Part shown: piece by piece, positions 32,685 to 40,482 of the stretch
Numbering within the stretch: position 1 is the first letter of the stretch
How the letters are laid out: the number at the start of each line of letters is the position of its first letter
Origin: Paracoccus acridae
GTDB taxonomy: Bacteria > Pseudomonadota > Alphaproteobacteria > Rhodobacterales > Rhodobacteraceae
Direction of reading: 5' to 3'
Length of the DNA stretch: 40,482 bases
Assembly: GCF_014642735.1 (NCBI RefSeq)
Contig: NZ_BMIV01000019.1
Location: forward strand, 1 to 40,482
Made by a program: the position numbers and the translations under genes
Notes under the pieces: generated by a model
The model's input: the letters and a program-made list of their open reading frames with translations, nothing else
Database searches by the model: none
Told to the model about the DNA's origin: nothing

Positions 32685-35600
32685 ATGACCGGGCCGCGCT
32701 ATGCCGAGTTGCAGGTGACATCGCCCTTCTCATTCCTGCGGGGTGCCTCCTCGGCAGAGGAACTCTTCGCCACAGCGGTGATGATGGGCATCGAGGCCCT
32801 GGCCGTGACCGACCGCAACACGCTGGCGGGCATTGTCCGGGCCTGGGAGGCGGCCAAGGCCACCGGCGTGCGGTTGGTGGTGGGCTGCCGGCTCGATCTC
32901 GCCTGCGGCATGGCGCTGCTGGTCTACCCCACGGACAAGGCGGGCTATGGCCGGCTGTGCCGCCTCCTGACGCTCGGCAAGTCCCGCGCCGGCAAGGGCA
33001 AATGCCATCTCGAGTGGCCGGATGTGGTGGAGCACGCCGAGGGCCTCATCGCGGTGCTGGTGCCGGACATGGCCGACGATACCTGCGCGCTCCGCCTGCG
33101 CCGGCTGCGCGATGTCTTCTATGACCGCGCCTATCTGGCCCTCACCCTGCGCCGCCGCCCCAACGATCAGCTGCGGCTGCATGAGCTGTCGACCATGGCC
33201 GCGCAGCTGCGGGTGCCCACAGTCGTCACCAATGACGTGCTCTATCACGAGCCCACCCGCCGCATCCTGCAGGATGTGGTCACCGCCATCCGCCACAATG
33301 TGACCGTCGAAGCCCTGGGCTTTCGCCGCGAGCGCCATGCCGACCGGTATCTGAAGCCGCCCGCCGAGATGCACCGGCTCTTCTCGCGCTACCCGGAGGC
33401 TGTGGCGCGGACGGCGGAGATCGTGGCCCGCTGCCGCTTCTCGCTCGATGAACTCCGCTATCAGTATCCCGAGGAGCGGGACGATCCGACGCTGACCCCG
33501 CAGGAGACCCTGGAGCAGCTGACCTGGGAGGGCGCGGCGGAGCGCTATCCTGAGGGGGTGCCCGACGAGGTGAAGGCGTCATTGGCCCACGAGCTGCGCC
33601 TGATCGCCAAGCTGGCCTACGCCCCCTACTTCCTGACCGTCCACAGCATCGTCCGCTTTGCCCGCTCTCGCGGCATCCTCTGCCAGGGCCGCGGCTCGGC
33701 GGCGAACTCCGCCGTCTGCTATGTGCTGGGCATCACCGCCATCGACCCAGACCGCAATGACCTCCTCTTCGAGCGGTTCGTGTCCGAGGAACGCCACGAG
33801 CCGCCCGATATCGACGTCGACTTCGAGCACGAGCGCCGCGAGGAGGTGATCCAATGGGTGTATGACACCTACGGCCGCGATCGCGCAGCGCTTTGCGCCA
33901 CGGTGATCCGCTACCGCGCCAAGGGCGCCTTGCGCGATGTCGGCAAGGCCATGGGTCTGCCCGAGGACCTGATCCAGACCCTTTCGGGCCAGATCTGGGC
34001 CTGGTCCGAGGAGGGTGTGTCCGAGGCCCAGATCCGCGAGCTGAACCTCGACCCTACGGATCGGCGCCTGCGGCTGACCTTGGATCTGTCGCGGCAGCTC
34101 ATGGGCTTTCCCCGGCACCTGTCGCAGCATCCGGGCGGATTCGTTCTCACCCAGGACCGGCTTGACGACTTGGTGCCGATCGAGCCCGCCGCCATGGAGG
34201 ACCGGCAGATCATCGAATGGGACAAGGACGATATCGACGCGCTCAGGTTCATGAAGGTCGATGTGCTGGCCCTGGGCATGCTCACCTGCATGGCCAAGGG
34301 GCTGGCGCTCATCGAGGCGCACAAGGGTGTCCGCTACGATCTGGCCACCATCCCGCCCGAGGACCCGCGCACCTATGCGATGATCCGCAAGGCCGACACG
34401 CTCGGCACCTTCCAGATCGAGAGCCGCGCGCAGATGGCCATGCTGCCGAGGATGAAGCCCCGCACCTACTATGATCTGGTGGTCCAAGTGGCCATTGTCC
34501 GCCCCGGACCCATCCAGGGCGACATGGTTCATCCTTACCTGCGACGCCGGGAGGGGCTGGAGCCGGTAGAGTATCCTACACCGGAGCTGGAGAAGGTGCT
34601 GGGCAAGACCCTGGGTGTGCCCCTCTTCCAGGAACAGGCCATGCGGGTCGCCATCGAATGCGCGGGCTTCACCCCGGGCGAGGCCGACATGCTCCGCAAA
34701 AGCATGGCGACCTTCAAGTTCACCGGGGGCGTCTCAGCCTTCAAGGACAAGCTCGTCTCGGGCATGGTCGAACGTGGCTACGCACCCGACTTCGCCGAGC
34801 GCACCTTCCGCCAGCTCGAGGGCTTCGGCTCCTATGGCTTTCCCGAAAGCCATGCCGCCAGCTTCGCGCTCGTGGCCTATGCCAGTGCCTGGCTGAAGTG
34901 CTGGCATCCGGATGCCTTCTGCGCGGCACTCCTGAACAGCCAGCCGATGGGCTTCTATGCCCCGGCGCAGATCGTTCGGGACGCGCAGGAGCACGGTGTT
35001 GAGATCCGGCCGGTCTGCGTCAATGCGTCCCGCTGGGAGTGCACGTTGGAAGCCACGGGACGGCCGGGCGATGAGGGCAGCCGCTTTGCCGTCCGCCTCG
35101 GGCTGCGGATGATCAAGGGGCTGGCCAATATCCATGCCGCGGCCATCGTCGCCGCCCGGGCCGATCAGCCCTTCGCCTCGGTGGAGGATCTCTGGCGCAG
35201 GGTCCGTGTGCCGATAGCCAGCCTCACCCGCATTGCAGAGGCGGATGGGTTCAGGCCCTCGCTCGGGCTCAGCCGACGTAAGGCGCTCTGGGCCATCAAG
35301 GGGCTTGGGCCGGAGGAACTGCCACTTTTTGCCGCAGCACGGGCGTCGGAGTTGCAGAGGCAGGAGGAGGCTGAGGGAGATCCGGACCTAGAGGTGGACG
35401 CCTCACGGAAGATGAAGGACAATGCGAGAGCAGAAGCCGAAGAACCAGATGTTACACTCCGGCCGATGACTCTGGGCCGCGAGGTGGTCGAGGACTACGG
35501 CCATACCGGCCTCAGCTTGCGCCAGCATCCGGTCTCGTTTCTGCGTGAGACCCTCAAGCAGCGGCAGATCATCACCTGTGCCGAATCCATGGCCAGCCGG

Positions 35601-36035
35601 GATCGCCGCTGGTGCGCGACTGCGGGCCTCGTGCTGGTCCGGCAACGGCCCGGATCGGCCAAGGGGGTGATGTTCATCACGCTCGAGGATGAGACGGGTG
35701 TCGCCAACCTCGTGGTCTGGTCCAAGGTCTTTGAGGCGCACAGACGGATCGTGCTGGGTGCGAGCATGATCGGTGTGCAGGGGCGCATCCAGCGCGAGGG
35801 CGAGGTCGTTCATTTCGTGGTGCACCGGATCGAGGATCTGTCGCGGGAGCTGGCCAGCGTCGGCGCGCGGGGCGCGGCGTTTCCGCTTCCCCAAGGGCGC
35901 GGCGAGGAGGCGCGGCAGGGGCAGGGGGCACGGGATATGCGAGAAGGTGCCGCGATCGGCCCAAGGGCGCGAGAGATCTATGTCAAGGACCTGCATCTGG
36001 ATGCGATCAAGGTAAAAGGTCGAAACTTTCAATAA
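32685..36035 (+). CDS. dnaE2: Error-prone DNA polymerase DnaE2
   Basis: A 1116-residue C-family polymerase that carries out translesion synthesis in the ImuA-ImuB-DnaE2 mutasome. The N-terminal PHP domain begins [22 protein letters not shown]. The polymerase active site has [13 protein letters not shown] with Asp375, Asp377 and Asp379; later blocks include [16 protein letters not shown] and [25 protein letters not shown]. The C-terminal OB-fold domain ([18 protein letters not shown]) and the ending IKVKGRNFQ are as expected, so the gene is complete. A Gly/Arg/Ala-rich linker of about 50 residues before the end ([20 protein letters not shown]) is somewhat longer than usual. The start ATG 32685 follows the imuB stop closely. 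Confidence 0.96.
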   Translation: MTGPRYAELQVTSPFSFLRGASSAEELFATAVMMGIEALAVTDRNTLAGIVRAWEAAKATGVRLVVGCRLDLACGMALLVYPTDKAGYGRLCRLLTLGKSRAGKGKCHLEWPDVVEHAEGLIAVLVPDMADDTCALRLRRLRDVFYDRAYLALTLRRRPNDQLRLHELSTMAAQLRVPTVVTNDVLYHEPTRRILQDVVTAIRHNVTVEALGFRRERHADRYLKPPAEMHRLFSRYPEAVARTAEIVARCRFSLDELRYQYPEERDDPTLTPQETLEQLTWEGAAERYPEGVPDEVKASLAHELRLIAKLAYAPYFLTVHSIVRFARSRGILCQGRGSAANSAVCYVLGITAIDPDRNDLLFERFVSEERHEPPDIDVDFEHERREEVIQWVYDTYGRDRAALCATVIRYRAKGALRDVGKAMGLPEDLIQTLSGQIWAWSEEGVSEAQIRELNLDPTDRRLRLTLDLSRQLMGFPRHLSQHPGGFVLTQDRLDDLVPIEPAAMEDRQIIEWDKDDIDALRFMKVDVLALGMLTCMAKGLALIEAHKGVRYDLATIPPEDPRTYAMIRKADTLGTFQIESRAQMAMLPRMKPRTYYDLVVQVAIVRPGPIQGDMVHPYLRRREGLEPVEYPTPELEKVLGKTLGVPLFQEQAMRVAIECAGFTPGEADMLRKSMATFKFTGGVSAFKDKLVSGMVERGYAPDFAERTFRQLEGFGSYGFPESHAASFALVAYASAWLKCWHPDAFCAALLNSQPMGFYAPAQIVRDAQEHGVEIRPVCVNASRWECTLEATGRPGDEGSRFAVRLGLRMIKGLANIHAAAIVAARADQPFASVEDLWRRVRVPIASLTRIAEADGFRPSLGLSRRKALWAIKGLGPEELPLFAAARASELQRQEEAEGDPDLEVDASRKMKDNARAEAEEPDVTLRPMTLGREVVEDYGHTGLSLRQHPVSFLRETLKQRQIITCAESMASRDRRWCATAGLVLVRQRPGSAKGVMFITLEDETGVANLVVWSKVFEAHRRIVLGASMIGVQGRIQREGEVVHFVVHRIEDLSRELASVGARGAAFPLPQGRGEEARQGQGARDMREGAAIGPRAREIYVKDLHLDAIKVKGRNFQ

Positions 36036-36248
36036 TTGGAAAACTATGACGTGAAGCGCCGTTGCATGGACATTCTCGAGGGCAGCGCCAAGCGAGTTCG
36101 GTATCGCCAAGCCTGATCCATGCCCTGAGCACAGGATCAGCGGCCCAGCATTTCACATCCAAGAACGGCTCTCCCTATGCTATCTTTTCCCTAGCGGCAG
36201 CTTGCAGACACTGCCGTGATGATACCCGAGCTTTGAAGCGAGGCTTTC

Positions 36249-37412
36249 ATGAAGACCGCATGTATCGGCACAGCCGTTTGGCTCCTGTGCGGCACAATCC
36301 TTCATGCTGGCGGTGTCGAGCGGAGCAGCCAGTTTCTCGGTCCTCTTTTCGAATCAGGCAACTATCTCGAGCTCAGCTATGGCCATGTCTCGCCTGGGAT
36401 CACAGGAACAGACCTGCCGCTTGGCCTCTATTCCGGTGGTGAGCGCACCGGCGATATTGCGCCCTCCTACGACAACTTCGGCTTTGCCTATAAGCACCAG
36501 TTCGATGAACTCTGGTCAGCCGCGATCATCCTGGACCAGCCATTCGGGGCTGACATCGCCTATCCTGCCAGTGGTTCGTTCAATCTTGGCGGAACCGGCG
36601 TGGTCATCAACAACACCGACCTGACCGGCATCATCCGCTTTGCTGTTCCGGAAAGCGGCTTCGGGGTTCACGCGGGTCTCCGCGGAGCGCGCACGGATGG
36701 ACGCGTGACCTTGGCCGGCGCAGCGTTTGGCCCCATCAGCGGCTACCGTGTCGATGTGGACAGGGATATCGCCTATGGATGGCTGGCCGGGGTGTCGTGG
36801 GAAAGACCGGACATCGCCGCGCGTGTGTCCCTGACCTATAATGCAGTGATCGAGCATGACTTCGACATCTCTGAGACCGGTCCTCTTGTGGATCCGGATG
36901 GACCCGGTCCGGCGCCGGCCTTGCCGCTTCTGGACGGGCGTTCCAGGCTGACGGTCAAGACGCCGAGATCCTGGAACCTCGAGTTCCAGACCGGCATCGA
37001 TCCCAACACCCTTGTCTTCGGCTCCATTCGCTGGGTGGATTGGTCAAGCTTCCGCGTGGACCCTGAGAAGCTCCTTCAGGTGACCGGCAGCGGCCTTGTC
37101 GATCTTGACGACACCACCACCTTCACCATCGGCGTGGGCCGTACATTCACCGAGACCTGGTCTGGCGTGGCCAGCGTCACCTACGAGAAGTCCGGCAGTG
37201 ACCTTGTCTCGCCGCTGGCGCCGGTCAACGGCCGGAAGGGCGTCAGTCTGGCGGCCATCTACACGCAGGACAGGATCAGGATCACGACCGGGATCAGTTA
37301 TACCAAGCTGGGGGATGCCCGGCCCGAGACCGGCACGCCTGATACAGCCCGCGCCGAGATCGACGGCAGCCACGCATGGGGCGTCGGCATACGGGTCGGG
37401 TACAGTTTCTGA
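36249..37412 (+). CDS. FadL/OmpP1-type outer-membrane transporter
   Basis: A 387-residue outer-membrane beta-barrel of the FadL/OmpP1 type, used for import of fatty acids or other hydrophobic compounds. It has a signal peptide (residues 1-20, ending ILHA), alternating amphipathic strands such as NYLELSYGHVSPGI, YDNFGFAYKHQF and WNLEFQTGIDPNTLVFGSIRWVDWSSF, and ends in GIRVGYSF with the C-terminal Phe recognised by the barrel assembly machine. It is slightly shorter than classical FadL. CGAGG precedes the ATG. The gene stands alone after dnaE2, and there is no acyl-CoA ligase nearby to indicate the substrate. Confidence 0.88.
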   Translation: MKTACIGTAVWLLCGTILHAGGVERSSQFLGPLFESGNYLELSYGHVSPGITGTDLPLGLYSGGERTGDIAPSYDNFGFAYKHQFDELWSAAIILDQPFGADIAYPASGSFNLGGTGVVINNTDLTGIIRFAVPESGFGVHAGLRGARTDGRVTLAGAAFGPISGYRVDVDRDIAYGWLAGVSWERPDIAARVSLTYNAVIEHDFDISETGPLVDPDGPGPAPALPLLDGRSRLTVKTPRSWNLEFQTGIDPNTLVFGSIRWVDWSSFRVDPEKLLQVTGSGLVDLDDTTTFTIGVGRTFTETWSGVASVTYEKSGSDLVSPLAPVNGRKGVSLAAIYTQDRIRITTGISYTKLGDARPETGTPDTARAEIDGSHAWGVGIRVGYSF

Positions 37413-37680
37413 GGGCAGAGAGTACTGGGCATCTCCGAAATCCGCGCCCTTTGCACCGTAGCCTGCCGCGCTCTCGTAATGACTGGGGGTTCGCCCAGCG
37501 TCAGATTGGCAAAAGGGCACTGCACCAGATCGTCCGGAGCTACACAGAACCGTGTTGCGTGATACGTTCGGAAAAAGAGTGCCGGGCCCCAGGAGCATCG
37601 GCACCGCATCGCCCTACAAAACCATAGTTGCCGGAACTCATGACCTTTGGGATGTCGCTCCGCCTTCCGACAGCGAAGCC

Positions 37681-37902
37681 CTACTGGTCTAGGCCCAGCT
37701 TGGCTTTCAGCGCATCGATGCGCTTTGAGGCCTCTGCCTTGCTGATGGTGTCGTCAAAAGCGTCGGGATCGTCGGCCTGTTCGCTCAACGTCTTGAGATA
37801 GGACGCCTGCGCACCAGTCATGGGGTCTTCGCCGCTGACCCAGTTGTCGGGATCTTTCTCGGCATTGTCGGTCGGGCGGGATTTCGGGTTTTCATCGGCC
37901 AT
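37681..37902 (-). CDS. DUF3072 small acidic protein
   Basis: A 73-residue protein of the DUF3072 family, recognised from DPMTGAQASYLKTLSEQAD in the middle and the C-terminal helix KAEASKRIDALKAKLG. The N-terminus is Asp/Asn/Lys-rich and probably disordered. The function is unknown. A GGAAC-N16-TGTT element lies 33-57 bases before the start codon, suggesting general stress control. No neighbour shares its orientation closely. Confidence 0.8.
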   Translation of the reverse strand: MADENPKSRPTDNAEKDPDNWVSGEDPMTGAQASYLKTLSEQADDPDAFDDTISKAEASKRIDALKAKLGLDQ

Positions 37903-37934
37903 GGGGCACTGCCTTTCTCAGGATGCTGCAAGGA

Positions 37935-37959
37935 AACACGCGCCTCATGTTCCGGTTCC
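37935..37959 (-). promoter_or_regulatory. Candidate EcfG-type promoter before the DUF3072 gene
   Basis: On the minus strand GGAAC (37959-37955) is followed after 16 bases by TGTT (37938-37935), near the consensus GGAAC-N16/17-CGTT. Position relative to the start at 37902 is right. A second GGAAC overlaps just downstream. Confidence 0.45.
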
Positions 37960-38151
37960 GTTCGCGTCCATCCAGAAGCCCGGAGGACAGGAGCAGCAAG
38001 GCGAGGCTGATGAAGGTGTCTCCGGCAAAGCTGCCCTCAGGGTCAGACAAAGAAGAACCGATCAGGTGATGAGGATAAGACCAACCCTCTCAGTGGACGA
38101 CGGGTATCCGGTCGGTTCGGAGGCGTTACTCCAGCTTCGGTGTCCATCATG

Positions 38152-38190
38152 AAAAAGCGGCAGCACCCAGGGAGGAGGGAGTGCTGCCGC
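38152..38190 (-). terminator. Intrinsic terminator of the CCTCCTCCC hairpin array
   Basis: A perfect 10-bp stem, GCGGCAGCAC and GTGCTGCCGC (38157-38166 with 38181-38190), is followed on the minus strand by TTTTT (38156-38152). Its loop contains CCTCCTCCC, so the terminator is also the last hairpin of the sRNA array. Confidence 0.9.
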
Positions 38191-38390
38191 GGAACGCTGG
38201 CCCAGGGAGGAGGAAGGGCCGCGTATGGGTGCGGCAAGGCCAGGGAGGAGGAGAGGCCGTTGCCGCCAACGATCGGACCATGGGGAGGAGGAGAGGTCCG
38301 TCGCATCGGGTGCCGCAAATGGAGCGGCTATGTAGGGGCGGCACTCTCTGGCAGAAGAATGCCGCCAGCCCCGGCCCAGGGAGAAGAGGG
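38157..38390 (-). ncRNA. CcsR/'cuckoo'-type sRNA array
   Basis: Downstream of the DUF1127 gene on the minus strand there are four hairpins whose loops contain CCTCCTCCC (plus-strand GGGAGGAGG at 38170-38178, 38205-38213, 38243-38251 and 38283-38291), plus a degenerate fifth copy at about 38379-38389. Stems differ in sequence but are well paired: GCGGCAGCAC/GTGCTGCCGC, GGCCC/GGGCC, GCGGCAAGGCC with GGCC-G-TTGCCGC, and CGGACC/GGTCCG. This matches the CcsR/cuckoo family, sRNAs carrying two such loops each, co-transcribed with a DUF1127 gene and processed from its transcript in Rhodobacter. On that model two sRNAs (hairpin pairs 38274-38220ish and 38220-38157) are likely. They are known from oxidative and heat stress. 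The exposed C-rich loops could pair with ribosome binding sites. Confidence 0.82.
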
Positions 38391-38406
38391 CGGGAAGGTC
38401 TATATC

Positions 38407-38631
38407 TTACTTCGAACCCCAAGCGGCTTCGTGAGCCAGGCGGCTGATCATCGCGCGGCTGATGCCCAGGTCCGCCAGGTCGCGGTTGGTCAGGGCGTTC
38501 AGTTCACGTACGGTCTGGCGATAGATCACGCGGCGGGCGCGGTTTTCCTGCATGTGCTGGATCGCAGCCATCAGACGGCCAGCGATGCCAGAGGTGGCAG
38601 CGGCGTTGTGGGTGTGGGCAATCGTAGCCAT
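38407..38631 (-). CDS. DUF1127 small basic protein (CcaF1-like)
   Basis: A 74-residue DUF1127 protein. The C-terminal half is the family core: RVIYRQTVRELNALTNRDLADLGISRAMI. DUF1127 proteins of this size are small RNA- or regulator-binding proteins of alphaproteobacteria; the Rhodobacter member CcaF1 is encoded just before the CcsR sRNAs and influences their maturation. Here too the CCTCCTCCC hairpins start 17 bases after the stop codon on the same strand, so mRNA and sRNAs should share a promoter. AAAAGGA precedes the ATG at 38631. Confidence 0.9.
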   Translation of the reverse strand: MATIAHTHNAAATSGIAGRLMAAIQHMQENRARRVIYRQTVRELNALTNRDLADLGISRAMISRLAHEAAWGSK

Positions 38632-38709
38632 GGCGAGTATCCTTTTCAGCGTCTTTGTTCTTGCATCTGCGCCCTGCCCGGATTGGCCTTGCGCTCCTTC
38701 GATGCACCA

Positions 38710-38738
38710 AAGATGGCGCTAACACTGCGGCTGCACAA
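38710..38738 (-). promoter_or_regulatory. Possible promoter of the DUF1127-sRNA unit
   Basis: On the minus strand TTGTGC (38738-38733) and CATCTT (38715-38710) are 17 bp apart, about 80 bases before the start codon. In Rhodobacter this unit is driven by RpoH-type sigma factors. The match here is loose and only suggestive. Confidence 0.3.
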
Positions 38739-39295
38739 TGGATCCTTCGGGGATGCTGCTATGCAGCATCTGCAAGGGAAGGACTGAAGCTGCGGGCCTC
38801 TCTCTCGCGGCGGAAGGCGTGAGGCTTGTCAGATACATTCCGTGACGGTCGTCCCGTGCTTCAAGAGCAGGCGCTGCTTGCCCATTCTCTTTGCTGGATG
38901 CCGATGATCACAACACGCCCCGCGGCGATCAGCTTTGAAGGGAGGACTTGACGTGTTTCAAGAGGAACACGGCTGACAAAACTGTCAGGTGGGCAGCTGC
39001 CTTAAGGGAAACACCTGAGGTCTTCATCGGGAAAGGATTTCCGGAAGGCTGACCCTGGTTGTGCCCTCCCCTTTGACAACGGGAGGATGTGAAGGGTGGT
39101 GTGCGGATCGTGGATGTCTGATCCGTTCGCCCGCAACAGTTCGGAACTTGGTTCAGGCCCTGGCTGGCATATATCTGCTGACACGAGATGGTCGAAGACG
39201 CGGAAAGATGTCGCCCGCGATGAAGGCCAGACGCAATGCGATTGGTGCAACATGCGGTCAGGGAACGTCGCGGGGTTGTTTGGTGGGGATTGTGG
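38739..39295. other. Gene-free stretch before the recD2-type gene
   Basis: No gene is supported. Open frames on both strands cross this stretch but continue as antisense shadows of the helicase gene and have no motif. GTTC-N8-GTTC at 39139-39154 resembles a LexA box but the spacing is one base too long. Confidence 0.45.
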
Positions 39296-40380
39296 ATGGC
39301 GCAGGTGATGACCCCGGATACCCACAATCCTACGGAGGTTCTGGCCGGGCCGGTCGAGCGGGTGACCTTCCACAGTCCCGAGAGCGGCTTTTGCGTGCTG
39401 CGGGTCAAGGCGCGCGGGCACCGGGACCTGATCACCGTGGTGGGCCATGCCGCGATGATCTCGGCGGGCGAATGGATCACCGCCTCGGGTGTCTGGCTCA
39501 ACGACCGCACCCATGGCCTGCAGTTCAAGGCGCAGTTTCTCAAGGCCTCGGCGCCCTCGTCCGTCGAGGGCATCGAGAAATACCTCGGCTCCGGCATGAT
39601 CCGGGGCATCGGGCCGGGTTATGCCCGGCGGCTGGTGAAGGCCTTCGGCACCGACGTCTTCGATGTCATCGAGGCCGAGCCCGAGCGCCTGCGCGACGTG
39701 GGCGGCATCGGCCCTGTCCGGGCCGCCAGGATCACCGCCGGCTGGGCAGACCAGAAGGTCATCCGCGAGATCATGGTCTTTCTCCATGGGCATGGTGTGG
39801 GCACCGCGCGAGCGGTACGGATCTTCAAGACCTACGGCACGGATGCCGTGCAGGTGATGAGCGAGAACCCCTACCGCCTGGCCCGGGACATCCGCGGCAT
39901 CGGCTTTCGCACCGCAGACATCATCGCCGAAAAGCTCGGCATCGAGAAGACCGCGAGCATCCGGGTTCGCGCGGGCGTGTCGTTCGCCTTGAGCGAAGCC
40001 ATGGGCGACGGCCATTGCGGGCTGCCGCGGGCCGAGCTGACCGGCCTTGCCGAGACGCTGCTGGACGTACCCCCTGCCCTCATCGAGAGCGCCATTGGCG
40101 ATGAGCTTGCGGAAGGGTCTGTGACCGCGGACCGGGTGGGCGAGGCGGACTGCATCTTCCTGACCGGGCTTTATGGGGCCAAGCGCGCCATCGCCGGCCA
40201 CCTCGGGCGCCTCGGCACCGGCCCCCTGCCCTGGCCCGCCATCGATACCGATCGTGCCCTGCCCTGGATCGAGGAGAAGACCGGCCTCATCCTGGCCCCG
40301 AGCCAGGCCGAGGCGATCCGCCTGGCGCTCAAATCCAAGGTTATGGTGATCACCGGCGGACCCGGTGTGGGCAAGACCAC
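39296..40380 (+). pseudogene. recD2: RecD2-type helicase gene, cut by an IS3-family element
   Basis: About 362 codons of a RecD-like 5'-3' DNA helicase. The N-terminus reads VERVTFHSPESGFCVLRVKARG, followed by tandem helix-hairpin-helix-like motifs of the RecD2 N-terminal domain (GIGPGYARRLVKAFG; VGGIGPVRAARI; IRGIGFRTADIIAEKLG) and finally SQAEAIRLALKSKVMVITGGPGVGKTT, the Walker A motif. Immediately after the second Thr the sequence changes to the end of an IS3-family element at 40381, so all later helicase motifs are displaced. The start may be ATG 39296 or ATG 39308. The 3' half should lie beyond the insertion, outside the window. The truncated product would be an ATPase-dead N-terminal fragment with a short foreign tail. 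Confidence 0.88.
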
Positions 40381-40482
40381 TGAACCGCCCCGGGTTTACC
40401 GGAGAGTTTGTGGTTCAATGATTAGGCTGCTTTTTCGGCTGCGTTCAAGCTTGCGTAGAAGGCCTCCTCTGCTTCGTTCGGC
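40381..40482 (-). mobile_element. IS3-family insertion sequence, right-edge partial
   Basis: The end begins TGAACCGCCCCGGGTTTACC, a terminal inverted repeat of the type found in IS3-family elements of Rhodobacteraceae. The 3' end of an orfB-like gene lies just inside. The rest of the element, its other end and any target duplication are outside the window. Confidence 0.8.
40422..40482 (-). CDS. IS3-family transposase (OrfB), C-terminal end only
   Basis: The last 19 codons and stop of a minus-strand reading frame give PNEAEEAFYASLNAAEKAA, matching the usual C-terminus of IS3-family OrfB integrase-like transposases. The catalytic core lies beyond the right edge. The TAA stop is at 40424-40422, 41 bases inside the element's terminal end. 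Confidence 0.75.
   Translation of the reverse strand, partial: PNEAEEAFYASLNAAEKAA

Noticed and set aside
29962..34532. Minus-strand frames of 458 and 317 codons across imuA and dnaE2
   Set aside because: They are antisense to highly conserved repair genes and have shadow composition.
38157..38390. CRISPR-like regular repeats
   Set aside because: The repeated unit is only about nine bases and sits in loops of stems that differ, with no conserved 25-35 bp repeat and no cas genes. A hairpin sRNA array explains it better.
39139..39154. LexA box upstream of the recD2-type gene (GTTC-N8-GTTC)
   Set aside because: The alphaproteobacterial box needs seven bases between the half-sites; here there are eight.
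39002..40201. A 399-codon open frame on the minus strand, and a 347-codon frame on the plus strand at 39061-40104
   Set aside because: Both cover the recD2-type coding region in wrong frames. Their translations show GC-rich shadow composition and no motif, whereas the true frame from 39296 reads as a clear RecD2 N-terminus.

Overview
The window looks like chromosomal or large-plasmid DNA of an alphaproteobacterium, most likely a member of the Rhodobacteraceae (Paracoccus/Rhodobacter relatives). The evidence is an imuA-imuB-dnaE2 mutagenesis cassette behind a GAAC-N7-GAAC LexA box, two proteins with VPLPA-type C-terminal sorting tails, a DUF1127 gene followed by hairpins that display CCTCCTCCC (the CcsR/'cuckoo' sRNA arrangement known from Rhodobacter), an HWE histidine kinase, a short BLUF protein, and high GC in the core genes. 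No rRNA, tRNA or CRISPR array was seen.

Layout. 1-12 kb is an accessory island with defence-type genes. A three-gene operon on the minus strand encodes a MutL/MORC-like GHKL ATPase, a PD-(D/E)XK nuclease and a Z1-domain helicase-like protein. A divergent gene encodes two copies of a winged-helix-like module. Further right are a SIR2-like DUF4917 protein, an IS66 remnant, a complete IS256-family element and a visibly AT-rich P-loop ATPase gene. 12-17.7 kb is a metal-handling block: a Cd/Pb/Zn-type MerR regulator, a divergent P1B-2 ATPase, a membrane methyltransferase, then SCO1, PCuAC, SCO1 and DUF411 genes. Two near-identical MerR-type operators, one before the ATPase and one before the first SCO gene, tie the block together.

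17.7-28.7 kb is mostly signalling and small stress genes: a GAF histidine kinase and single-domain receiver, an IS1182-type fragment, two VPLPA-tailed secreted proteins (one with an in-frame TGA), a double-domain KaiC-like ATPase - HWE kinase - receiver operon, an IS30 fragment, a DUF2934 protein with AT-hook-like repeats, a BLUF photosensor and an H-NS-like protein. 28.8-36 kb is a DNA repair and SOS block: SRAP/YedK-type protein and exonuclease III on the minus strand, imuA-imuB-dnaE2 divergent from them, with a LexA box between. 36-40.5 kb carries a FadL-type porin, a DUF3072 protein, the DUF1127 gene with its sRNA hairpins, and a recD2-type helicase gene cut just after its Walker A motif by an IS3-family element that runs off the right edge.

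The points most worth following are the CCTCCTCCC hairpin array, the shared MerR operators linking divalent-metal export with copper chaperones, the SRAP gene whose start codon appears to be ATC, the opal codon in the CHRD protein gene, and the methyltransferase-free MORC/Z1/nuclease cassette with its unusual neighbours.
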